A DNA stretch of 11,738 nt from AC-32 sp036265535 (GCA_036265535.1 DATAOV010000007.1:1-11738), one strand, 5' to 3'; shown: positions 1-5,563, numbered from the stretch's first letter. Notes: generated by a model not told the origin, from the letters alone. Translations and numbers: made by a program.

Positions 1-1
1 G

Positions 2-541
2 GTGACGAGCCGCGCCGCCTCGGCACTCGTCAAGTGGCAGTCGACCAGCCCGGCGGACACGATCGTCGTCCACAGGTCGGCTCGCGGGAACAAGGCAGAC
101 CCGACGGTCTTCCGCGGCGCCGCCTCGAGCTTCGCCGACAAGAAGATCCATCGAGGCCTGGAGTACGTCTACTCGCTGCAGTCGTACGACCAGGCGGGTA
201 ACGCCTCCAAGATCGTCTCGGCGGTCGCCCTGCCCAAAGTCCTGACGCTCCGCAAGACGCCCTACACCCCGCGGGCGGCAGCCAACCCCGTTCTGCGCTG
301 GGACGCCGTCCGCGGCGCGACGTACTACCACGTCCAGCTCTTCCGCGGGAAGAAGCGAATCCTGGCCGCCTGGCCGAGCACCAACCAGCTGGAGCTACCC
401 GCCGCATGGCGCTGGGCCGGCCATCGCTACAAGCTCGGCCCCGCCCGCTACCGCTGGTACGTCTGGGAGGGCATCGGCAAGCGCTCGTTCGCCCGATACC
501 GGACTCTCGGCAGCGCAGCCTTCATCGTCCCCAAGCGATAG
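2..541 (+). CDS. C-terminal part of a fibronectin type III-like domain protein (5' partial)
   Basis: The frame is open from the first complete codon (base 2) to TAG at 539-541, giving 179 residues. It almost certainly continues upstream of the window; the GTG at base 2 is probably internal. Residues about 1-73 resemble the end of a fibronectin III fold, with the typical closing strand pattern YVYSLQSYDQAGNAS. Residues about 75-179 look like a second beta-sandwich of the same kind: a LRWDAV strand, YYHVQLFRG, then YRWYVWEGIG and a final AAFIVPKR strand. Such domains usually sit in secreted or surface proteins and act as spacers or binding modules. No catalytic motif is visible. There is no membrane anchor or sorting signal at the C-terminus, so release or attachment depends on the missing N-terminal part. 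Domain type is fairly sure; function of the full protein is unknown. Confidence 0.7.
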   Translation: MTSRAASALVKWQSTSPADTIVVHRSARGNKADPTVFRGAASSFADKKIHRGLEYVYSLQSYDQAGNASKIVSAVALPKVLTLRKTPYTPRAAANPVLRWDAVRGATYYHVQLFRGKKRILAAWPSTNQLELPAAWRWAGHRYKLGPARYRWYVWEGIGKRSFARYRTLGSAAFIVPKR

Positions 542-550
542 ATGCGTAAC

Positions 551-564
551 GCTGCGCCCGCAGC
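551..564 (+). other. Weak hairpin after the FN3-like gene
   Basis: GCTGC (551-555) and GCAGC (560-564) can pair around a 4-nt loop just after the stop at 541. The stem is short and no T run follows, so this is only a marginal terminator candidate. Nothing else is obvious in 542-595. Confidence 0.15.
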
Positions 565-595
565 CGCGACTGAGGGTGGACAATCATGGGGTCGC

Positions 596-601
596 GGAGG
601 G
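596..601 (+). promoter_or_regulatory. Shine-Dalgarno deciding the lactonase start
   Basis: GGAGGG lies 5 nt before the ATG at 607. The frame could also open at ATG 586, but that start would place the GGAGGG inside the coding region and add seven residues with no family character. I therefore prefer 607. Confidence 0.7.
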
Positions 602-606
602 ATGAC

Positions 607-1623
607 ATGAGCGAACGGATCTACGTACAGACCAACGACGCGGAGCGAAACGAGATCGTGGCGTTCGACCGCTCGGCCGATGGCCGGCTCGAGCAGCTCG
701 GTACCTTCGACACCAGCGGGCGCGGGACCGGGAAGCCCCACCTCGCCTCACAGAGCTCGATCGTGCTCAACGACGACGGCGCGCTGCTGCTCGTCGCGAA
801 TGCCGGCAGCGACGAGATCTCGCTGTTCACGGTCGAGCCCGACGGTTTGGTGCTCGCGGCGCAAGCGCCTTCGGGCGGAAGCGCCCCGACGAGCATCGCG
901 GTGCACGGCGAGCTCGCGTACGTCCTCAACAACGGCGAGCCCGGGATCAGCGGCTTCTCGCTGGCGAACGGCGGCCTCGCCCCGATCGAGAGCTCTTCGC
1001 GGCCACTCAGCGCCGGCGCCGATCCCGCGCAGATCGCCTTCAGCCCCGACGGCCGCACCCTCGTTGTCACCGAGCGGGGCACGAACAGCATCAGCGCGTT
1101 CACCATCGACGACCGCGGCTACGCGGATGGGCCGACCACGATCGCCTCGTCGGGCGCGACGCCGTATGGCTTCGACTTCGCCGAGGACGCCGTGATCGTG
1201 ACCGAGGCCTTCGGCGGCGAGATCGGCGCGGCGGCCGCCTCGTCGTACTCGCTCGCGGAGCCGGGCCGGCTCGCACCCGTCAGCGCGTCGGTCGGCGATA
1301 CGCGCAGCGAGGTGTGCTGGGCGGCGATCACGAACGACGGCCGCTTCGCCTACGTGACGAACTTCGGCGACGGGACGATCTCCAGCTACGCCATCGGCGG
1401 CGACGGCAGCATCGAGCTGCTCGAGCCTGTCGCCGCCTCCACGCGACTCGGCGAGAAGGGCATCCGCGACGAGGCGATCAGCCGCGACGGGCGCTACCTG
1501 TACGCGATCGACGCGGACGCGCAGCGGGTCTTCGGGTGGACGGTCGGAGACGACGGCCGGCTGGCGCCCGTGGGCGAGTTCGAGGGCGTCCCGGCCACTG
1601 TCGCCGGGATCGCGGCGAGCTGA
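607..1623 (+). CDS. Beta-propeller lactonase-family protein (6-phosphogluconolactonase-like / YncE-like)
   Basis: 338 residues from ATG 607, a usual size for the seven-bladed propeller lactonase family (Pgl/YbhE, carboxy-cis,cis-muconate cyclase). Blade-like repeats recur through the chain: MSERIYVQTND, ALLLVANAGSDEISLF, LAYVLNNGEPGISGFS, RTLVVTERGTNSISAF, RFAYVTNFGDGTISSY and RYLYAIDADAQRVFGW. Each has a hydrophobic strand, an N/D/E-rich turn and an aromatic-ended strand. There is no signal peptide or membrane segment, so it is probably cytoplasmic. Family members hydrolyse sugar lactones or serve as uncharacterised propellers; the sequence does not settle which. It lies 4 nt before the molybdoenzyme gene and is likely co-transcribed with it. 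A role in that redox module is possible but inferred from position only. Confidence 0.8.
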   Translation: MSERIYVQTNDAERNEIVAFDRSADGRLEQLGTFDTSGRGTGKPHLASQSSIVLNDDGALLLVANAGSDEISLFTVEPDGLVLAAQAPSGGSAPTSIAVHGELAYVLNNGEPGISGFSLANGGLAPIESSSRPLSAGADPAQIAFSPDGRTLVVTERGTNSISAFTIDDRGYADGPTTIASSGATPYGFDFAEDAVIVTEAFGGEIGAAAASSYSLAEPGRLAPVSASVGDTRSEVCWAAITNDGRFAYVTNFGDGTISSYAIGGDGSIELLEPVAASTRLGEKGIRDEAISRDGRYLYAIDADAQRVFGWTVGDDGRLAPVGEFEGVPATVAGIAAS

Positions 1624-1627
1624 GCCG

Positions 1628-2224
1628 ATGATCATCTCGCGAGGGTTCAGGGGTCGGCGCCAAGACGGCCCGCCGGACCGGGTCCCGCCCGGCCAGTACC
1701 TGACGGACGACTTCCCGGTGCTCTCTGCCGGGCCGACGCCGCACACGCCGCTCGAGGACTGGACGTTCTCGATCCAGGGCGGCGCAGAGCCGGTCAGCTG
1801 GACCTGGGACGAGTTCCGGCAGCTCCCGAGCGAGACGGTCACGAAGGACATCCACTGCGTCACCAAGTGGTCGAAGCTCGACACGGTCTGGGAGGGCGTC
1901 TCCGTCGACACCCTCCTGGACCAGGTCGAGCACGACGCCGAGTACGTGCTCGCCTTCTGCGACGGTGGCTACACGACGAACCTGCCGCTCGAGGACGTGA
2001 CGGGCGGCAAGGCGTGGGTGGCCTACGGCTACGACGGCGAGCCGCTCGACCCCGAGCACGGCGGGCCCGCGAGGCTGCTCGTGCCGCACCTCTACTTCTG
2101 GAAGAGCGCGAAGTGGGTGCGCGGCCTCAGTCTGCGGGAGGAGGACGAGCCCGGCTTCTGGGAGACGAACGGCTACCACCTGCGCGGAGACCCTTGGCAG
2201 GAACAACGCTATTGGGGCGACTAG
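1628..2224 (+). CDS. Sulfite oxidase-like molybdopterin oxidoreductase (cytoplasmic, heme-free)
   Basis: 198 residues matching the molybdopterin-binding fold of the sulfite oxidase/MsrP superfamily. The N-terminus GFRGRRQD...RVPPGQYLTDDFPVLSAGPTP is characteristic of the short actinobacterial branch and supports ATG 1628. Cys77 in DIHCVTKWS is the expected molybdenum ligand. CDGGYTTNLPLED (111-123) and RLLVPHLYFWKSAKWVRGL (149-167) fit the cofactor pocket and fold core. There is no Tat leader, heme b5 domain or separate dimerisation domain, so this is a minimal cytoplasmic form. Its electron partner is probably the flavoprotein encoded next; the physiological substrate is unknown. The start is 4 nt after the lactonase stop with only a weak ribosome site, suggesting coupled translation. 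The last 11 codons are odd: they use CCT, GAA, CAA and TAT, unlike the GC-ending codons just before, and they are repeated at 2296-2331. Confidence 0.85.
   Translation: MIISRGFRGRRQDGPPDRVPPGQYLTDDFPVLSAGPTPHTPLEDWTFSIQGGAEPVSWTWDEFRQLPSETVTKDIHCVTKWSKLDTVWEGVSVDTLLDQVEHDAEYVLAFCDGGYTTNLPLEDVTGGKAWVAYGYDGEPLDPEHGGPARLLVPHLYFWKSAKWVRGLSLREEDEPGFWETNGYHLRGDPWQEQRYWGD
2189..2224 (+). repeat. Direct repeat copy 1: 3' tail of the molybdoenzyme gene
   Basis: Codons for DPWQEQRYWGD plus TAG. It matches 2296-2331 at 30 of 36 bases. All six differences are at third codon positions and silent (CCT/CCG, GAA/GAG, CAA/CAG, CGC/CGG, TAT/TAC, TAG/TAA). This copy carries four of the AT-ending sense codons. 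Confidence 0.9.
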
Positions 2225-2273
2225 ACCATCGCAGTCAGCCCGGGCACACGAGCAAGCCCGTGCGCCCTCCAAC

Positions 2274-2291
2274 GGCACCGCAAGCGGTGCC
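2274..2291. other. Perfect hairpin in the molybdoenzyme-reductase gap
   Basis: GGCACCGC (2274-2281) and GCGGTGCC (2284-2291) form a perfect 8-bp inverted repeat with 2 nt between; a 7-bp stem with a CAAG tetraloop is more realistic. It ends 4 nt before repeat copy 2 and 9 nt before the reductase start. A second, weaker pairing lies upstream (CGGGC 2241-2245 with GCCCG 2256-2260). No T run follows, so it is not a classical terminator. It could modulate translation or mRNA processing between the two genes. Confidence 0.5.
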
Positions 2292-2295
2292 TCAG

Positions 2296-2331
2296 GACCC
2301 GTGGCAGGAGCAGCGGTACTGGGGCGACTAA
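2296..2331 (+). repeat. Direct repeat copy 2: orphan molybdoenzyme gene tail, overlapping the reductase start
   Basis: Encodes DPWQEQRYWGD plus TAA in a frame offset from copy 1 (start-to-start distance 107 nt, not a multiple of three). It has no attached gene body: upstream in its frame are unrelated codons, with a possible GTG at 2260. It uses the GC-ending codons typical of the region and contains the GTG (2301) of the reductase, so it looks like the native gene junction. Confidence 0.85.
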
Positions 2332-3041
2332 CATGGCTAGCCGCCGAGGTGGCGGGCTCTAACTCGGAGACCCCGCGTGTGCGGACGCTCGAGCTCGACG
2401 TGCCTGGCTGGCAGGGCCACGTCGCGGGTCAGCACCTCGACGTGCGTCTTACCGCGGAGGACGGCTACCAGGCCGAGCGGAGCTACTCGATCGCCTCTGC
2501 TCCGGAAGAGCCGCTCGCGGTGACCGTGGAGCGGCTCGAGGACGGTGAGGTCTCGCCGTACCTCGTGGACGAGGCGCGCGAGGGAGATTCCTTCGAGGTG
2601 CGCGGGCCGATCGGCGGCTACTTCGTCTGGGAGCCCGACGACCCGGATCCTGTGCTGCTCGTTGCCGGAGGCTCGGGCGTTGTACCACTGATGTCGATGG
2701 CGCGACACCGCGCCCGCGAGGGCAGCAGCGCACCGATGCGGCTGCTCTTCTCGTCGCGCACGCTTGAAGATGTGATCTACCGCGAGGAGCTCGAGGCGCT
2801 CGCCGGCAACGGCTTCGAGGTGGTGCACACGCTTACCCGCGCGCAGCCGCCGGGCTGGAGCGGCTACAGCCACCGGATCGACGACGAGCTGCTCCGCGAG
2901 GTCGCCTGGCCGGCTGCGGACGAGCCGAAGGTCTTCGTCTGCGGCTCGACCCGCTTCGTCGACGCTGCCGCCGACGGGCTCGTCCGCCTCGGCTACGACC
3001 CGCGCTCGATCCGCACCGAGCGCTTCGGAGCCACGGGCTGA
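2301..3041 (+). CDS. Ferredoxin reductase-like FAD/NAD(P)H oxidoreductase
   Basis: 246 residues with the two-domain layout of the ferredoxin-NADP reductase family. The FAD-binding barrel (about 11-108) has RSYSIAS (60-66), the RxYS flavin motif. The nucleotide-binding domain (about 115-246) has VAGGSGVVPLMSM (121-133) for the pyridine nucleotide phosphates and FVCGSTRFV (212-220) near the C-terminus. There is no 2Fe-2S domain, so it should pass electrons between NAD(P)H and a partner protein, most plausibly the adjacent molybdoenzyme. GTG 2301 is the only upstream start in frame before the conserved LTWLAAEV; it lies inside the repeated tail. The nearby ATG at 2333 is out of frame. Residues 2-10 therefore derive from the tail repeat and may be dispensable; GTG 2349 is a fallback start. 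Its stop overlaps the next ATG by one base. Confidence 0.88.
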   Translation: MAGAAVLGRLTWLAAEVAGSNSETPRVRTLELDVPGWQGHVAGQHLDVRLTAEDGYQAERSYSIASAPEEPLAVTVERLEDGEVSPYLVDEAREGDSFEVRGPIGGYFVWEPDDPDPVLLVAGGSGVVPLMSMARHRAREGSSAPMRLLFSSRTLEDVIYREELEALAGNGFEVVHTLTRAQPPGWSGYSHRIDDELLREVAWPAADEPKVFVCGSTRFVDAAADGLVRLGYDPRSIRTERFGATG

Positions 3042-3304
3042 TGGAGATGCGAGACCTGGTGCTGGACGGAAATGCGATCGGCGGGCTCCTGCACGAGCTC
3101 TTCGGAACCGAGCTGACCGCCGCCCCGTGCGTCTGCGCCGGCTGCGGGGCGCGAGAGGAGATGGCGCGGCTGGATGTCTACGTGCACGCCCCCGGGGTCG
3201 TCGTGCGGTGCCGCCACTGCGAGAGCGTGATGATCAGGATCGTCCGCGGGCCGACCAGGACGTGGATCGACCTCGCCGGAACCCGCGGGCTCGAGCTCGG
3301 CTAG
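3041..3304 (+). CDS. Small zinc-ribbon protein, DUF6510-like
   Basis: 87 residues. Two CxxC pairs are visible, C32-AG-C35 and C57-RH-C60, with an additional C30. This spacing suits a single structural zinc ribbon of two knuckles about 22 residues apart. The N-terminus LVLDGNAIGGLLHELFG and the tail TWIDLAGTRGLEL fit what I recall of the DUF6510 family, which tends to lie beside this reductase and molybdoenzyme. TGATG overlap with the reductase stop implies translational coupling and probably co-stoichiometric production. A role as accessory, assembly or regulatory partner of the redox pair is plausible but inferred only from linkage; there is no catalytic signature. There is no membrane segment or signal peptide. 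Confidence 0.75.
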   Translation: MEMRDLVLDGNAIGGLLHELFGTELTAAPCVCAGCGAREEMARLDVYVHAPGVVVRCRHCESVMIRIVRGPTRTWIDLAGTRGLELG

Positions 3305-3313
3305 GGTCGCCGC

Positions 3314-3415
3314 ATGAGGAGACGGTTCGAGCGGGCGGTTCTCGGCGTACTAATGAGCGCCGTGGCCTTTCTCGTTGAGCGCCGGATCGTCAAGGCGCTC
3401 GCCAAGCGCCGCTAG
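3314..3415 (+). CDS. Candidate 33-residue single-span membrane peptide
   Basis: ATG 3314 to TAG 3413-3415, preceded by AGGG (3303-3306) at a 7-nt spacing that overlaps the zinc-ribbon gene stop. The peptide has an Arg-rich head (MRRRFER), a roughly 14-residue hydrophobic core (AVLGVLMSAVAFLV) and a strongly basic tail (ERRIVKALAKRR). That composition is expected of a very short inner-membrane protein. Most codons end in G or C, like neighbouring genes. Its stop shares the palindrome CTAG with the stop of the convergent AarF gene. I do not recognise the family. It may belong to the redox run by cotranscription, or may interact with the AarF-type membrane kinase. It could also be a fortuitous frame. 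Confidence 0.5.
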   Translation: MRRRFERAVLGVLMSAVAFLVERRIVKALAKRR

Positions 3416-4995
3416 CCCTTGCGGCCTCGGACGAGGTCGAGGAGGAGCAGCAGCGTCAGACCGGCTCCCAGCGCACCGAGGGTCGAGGGCACCCAGCGGT
3501 CGACCTGCTGCGCGGCCGCGGTCGTCCCGGTGGCGACGAGCGCCGAGCCTGCAGTGATCGCCAGCGCGAGCCTTCGCGCCGCAATGGTGACCGTCCGCTC
3601 CAACGGCCTGATCCCGCGCACGTCCACCTGGAGCCGTTGACCCGGCCGCGCGCCCGAGATCCGCTCGAACGACTCGACCAGCCGCTCGCCGCGCACCTTC
3701 AGCTTCTGGACGTCGTAGAAGAGCCGCTTCGGGTCGGCGCCGGCCTGGGCGCGGGCGACGAGGTTCTTCATCAGGAAGCGCCCGACGACCGAGAACGGGT
3801 CGAGCTCCGGGTCGAGCTCGGTGGCCGCGAGCTGCATCTGCGCGAGCGCCTTGCCCGTCAGGACGAGCGCGGCAGGCAGCCGCACCCCGTGCTGGGTCGA
3901 TGTGTGGGCGACCTCCTGGAGCAGGGGCCCGAGAGAGATCTCGCCGAGGGACGCGTGGCGGTAGCGGCGCAGGAGCTGCGTCAGGTCGGCCTCCAGCCCG
4001 GCCGCATCCGCCTCCTCGGCCTCTGGGCCGGCCATGATCAGGACGACCTCGGTCATGAAGGGCACGTCCTCCTGCCAGAAGGCGAGCAGCAGGAGCAGAA
4101 GCTGGCCGCGCATCTCCGGCGAGAGCTCGCCGACCATGCCGAAGTCGAGGAAGTAGATCCGATCGTTCCACCAGAGCATGTTCCCGGGGTGGGGATCTGC
4201 GTGGAAGAAGCCCTCGACGAGGATCTGGCGGTAGTAGCACTCGAGCAACTGGCGGGCCGACTCCTGGCGCTCGGGCCCTTCGGGGATGTCCCGCACCGCG
4301 ACGCCGGGGATCTCCTCGAGAACGAGCAGCCGGCTCGTCGAGAGCTCTTCGTAGACGCGCGGCGCGCCGAGCCGCGGGAAGGCGCCGAGCGCTGCCCGCA
4401 GCCGCTCGACGTTCTGGGCTTCGAGTTCGAAGTCGAGCTCCCGGCGCAGCGACTCGGAGAGGTGCTCGATCGCCGCCTGCAGGTCGACGATCTTCCGGAG
4501 CGCCTGGCGGTTGGCGGTCTTCTGGGCGAAGAGCTCGAGCAGGCTGAGGTCGCGCATGATGTCGCTCTCCGCGGTGGGCCGCTGCACCTTGACGACCACG
4601 CGCTCGCCGTTGTCGAGCACGGCCCGGTGCACCTGGCCGATCGTTCCCGCGGCGAGCGGCTCGGCCTCGATCGAGGCGAAGACGTCCTCCCAGGGGACAC
4701 CAAGCTCCTGCTCCATCACGAGCACGACCGCGTGCTCGTCCAGCGGGGTCACCTGGTCCTGGAGCGCCGCGAGCTCGGCCACGGCCTCTGGCGGGATCAG
4801 GTCGGGGCGCGTCGAGAGGATCTGGCCGAGCTTGGCGAAAGTCGGCCCCAGCTCCTCGAGAGCCTGGCGCAGCCGCCTGGCGCGGGCGTCGGGCGGGTCG
4901 GAGTCGCGGCGCGCCTCGTTGAAGCCGTACTTGCCGAGCACGGTCGCGATCCGCGCGGCCCGGCCGAGCAGGCGCTCGTCGGCGGCGGCGCTCAT
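3412..4995 (-). CDS. AarF/UbiB (ABC1) family atypical kinase with two C-terminal membrane helices
   Basis: 527 residues. It shows the ABC1 hallmarks: the KxGQ motif K55-Q58 in GPTFAKLGQILSTRPDLIP, the Ala-rich loop AAGTIGQVH (115-123) replacing a glycine-rich loop, the nucleotide lysine K136 in VVVKVQRP, the ExD pair E186/D188, the catalytic D267 and N272 in FFHADPHPGN, and D284 of the DFG motif. Two hydrophobic segments near about 475-496 and 504-522 would anchor it with the kinase domain in the cytoplasm. The family supports isoprenoid quinone or other lipid metabolism through ATPase-like activity; the actual substrate here is unknown. ATG 4995 follows GGAGGA (4998-5003) by 2 nt. Upstream lie a universal stress gene and the LuxR regulator on the same strand, suggesting stress-linked expression. 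The stop overlaps that of the convergent small ORF. Confidence 0.9.
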   Translation of the reverse strand: MSAAADERLLGRAARIATVLGKYGFNEARRDSDPPDARARRLRQALEELGPTFAKLGQILSTRPDLIPPEAVAELAALQDQVTPLDEHAVVLVMEQELGVPWEDVFASIEAEPLAAGTIGQVHRAVLDNGERVVVKVQRPTAESDIMRDLSLLELFAQKTANRQALRKIVDLQAAIEHLSESLRRELDFELEAQNVERLRAALGAFPRLGAPRVYEELSTSRLLVLEEIPGVAVRDIPEGPERQESARQLLECYYRQILVEGFFHADPHPGNMLWWNDRIYFLDFGMVGELSPEMRGQLLLLLLAFWQEDVPFMTEVVLIMAGPEAEEADAAGLEADLTQLLRRYRHASLGEISLGPLLQEVAHTSTQHGVRLPAALVLTGKALAQMQLAATELDPELDPFSVVGRFLMKNLVARAQAGADPKRLFYDVQKLKVRGERLVESFERISGARPGQRLQVDVRGIRPLERTVTIAARRLALAITAGSALVATGTTAAAQQVDRWVPSTLGALGAGLTLLLLLDLVRGRKG

Positions 4996-5022
4996 GGTCC
5001 TCCGACCCCCGGTCCATGAGCG
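4989..5022 (-). promoter_or_regulatory. Potential start-occluding hairpin at the AarF gene
   Basis: On the minus strand, CGCTCATGG (5022-5014) can pair perfectly with CCATGAGCG (4997-4989) across a 16-nt loop. The loop contains the Shine-Dalgarno GGAGGA, and the 3' arm contains the AarF ATG (4995-4993). In mRNA this 9-bp stem would hide the start codon until a ribosome arriving from upstream opened it. Confidence 0.45.
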
Positions 5023-5138
5023 TGTGGAGGGGGTGTGGGGGAACCGGGAGGTTCCTCGACCTTGGACCCTAAGAAGGGGGCTCGTGGGGGAAACATGGTT
5101 TCCCCCACGGGAGCGAACAGGATGTGAGCGACGCTCAT
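4992..5138 (-). CDS. Candidate bridging small ORF (48 codons) between the stress protein and AarF genes
   Basis: An open frame begins with ATG at 5138, overlapping the stress-protein stop as ATGA. It runs 48 codons and ends with TGA at 4994-4992, overlapping the AarF start as ATGA. The predicted peptide starts MSVAHILFAPVGETMF and becomes Pro/Gly-rich (VEEPPGSPTPPP, then HAHGPG). No known domain is visible and there is no membrane segment. A second start, Met15, follows a GGGGG run. The tight overlap at both ends argues for translation, perhaps mainly to couple AarF expression to the stress protein. Against coding: about 19 of 48 codons end in A or T, including one TTA, far more than in the neighbours. 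It may be a translated leader, a real small protein, or a chance open frame in an intergenic region. Confidence 0.4.
   Translation of the reverse strand: MSVAHILFAPVGETMFPPRAPFLGSKVEEPPGSPTPPPHAHGPGVGGP
5081..5111 (-). other. Strong 12-bp perfect hairpin downstream of the stress protein gene
   Basis: CGTGGGGGAAAC (5083-5094) and GTTTCCCCCACG (5098-5109) are perfect complements around a 3-nt loop; a G-U and a G-C pair could extend the stem to 5081/5111. In the leftward transcript it lies about 25 nt after the stress-protein stop and is followed by CCCCCTTCTTA, only a poor T run. It could be an attenuator or a leaky terminator, or an RNA-stability element. If the bridging ORF is real the hairpin lies inside it, and its internal Met15 codon falls in the loop. 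Confidence 0.55.
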
Positions 5139-5563
5139 GGTCCGTCTCGCTGCGTCTGGACGATCACGACGGTGCAGGGCGCGTTGTGGGAGACGCGGTT
5201 CGGGACGTTGCGCAACAGGAACTCGCGGCGGCCGCTCATGCCGACGCTCCCGACGACGAGCACGTCCGCCTTCTCGCGCCGAGCGGACTCGACGATTGCT
5301 TCCGCCGGATCCGCGCCGATGACGACGGAGGAGCGGCCCCGCTCCCCGGCCAGGCTTTCCGCGTACTCCGCCAGCTCACTCGCGGCCTCGGCGCGCGTTC
5401 CGTCGTCGGAGAGCAGCACGCGCAGGATGAACAGCTCGGCCTCGTAGCGCTCGGCCATCTCCGTCGCGAACCGCACGGCGCGTTCGGCAGTCTCGGAGCG
5501 GTCGGTTGCCACGAGCACGCGGCGAACCGCGAGGGCGTCGTCGCTCTTGCGGCGCAGGCGCAC
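5135..5563 (-). CDS. Universal stress protein (UspA family)
   Basis: 142 residues, the normal size for a single Usp domain. VRRVLVATDRSETAERAVRFA (13-33) gives the first strand with D21 and the following helix. ADVLVVGSVGMSG (99-111) and NVPNRVSHNAPCTVVIV (119-135) give the nucleotide loop and final strand. The usual G-2x-G-9x-G-S/T ATP motif is present at G105 and G108, but the final Gly-Ser/Thr is replaced by R118-N119. ATP binding is therefore not assured. GTG 5563 shares its G with the regulator's TAG (TAGTG), so translation is probably coupled. Linkage to a LuxR/cyclase regulator and an AarF kinase suggests a stress-response unit. An alternative start at V16 or nearby would remove only the basic N-terminal extension. 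Confidence 0.9.
   Translation of the reverse strand: MRLRRKSDDALAVRRVLVATDRSETAERAVRFATEMAERYEAELFILRVLLSDDGTRAEAASELAEYAESLAGERGRSSVVIGADPAEAIVESARREKADVLVVGSVGMSGRREFLLRNVPNRVSHNAPCTVVIVQTQRDGP

Noticed and set aside
586..606. ATG 586 as the lactonase start
   Set aside because: The GGAGGG at 596-601 is ideally spaced for ATG 607, and the extra residues MGSRRDD have no homologous look.
1867..2331. A plus-strand frame offset from the molybdoenzyme gene that also ends in DPWQEQRYWGD, which could suggest a programmed frameshift product
   Set aside because: Upstream of the tail it is an Arg-rich shadow translation and I see no slippery site; the shared ending is explained by the 36-nt direct repeat.
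2333..2362. ATG at 2333 as the reductase start
   Set aside because: It is out of frame and terminates after nine codons; the reductase frame reads through TWLAAEV from GTG 2301.
3637..5019. A 460-codon plus-strand frame opposite the AarF gene, and a similar 655-codon frame at 7027-8994 opposite the regulator
   Set aside because: Both are low-complexity charged translations antisense to genes with intact catalytic motifs; open antisense frames are expected at this GC content.
4989..5143. The 12-nt direct repeat CGCTCATGGTCC (4989-5000 and 5132-5143) as a target-site duplication around an inserted element
   Set aside because: Both copies are ATGA stop/start junctions followed by a Ser codon, and the intervening DNA is an open frame joining them; no terminal inverted repeats or transposase were seen.
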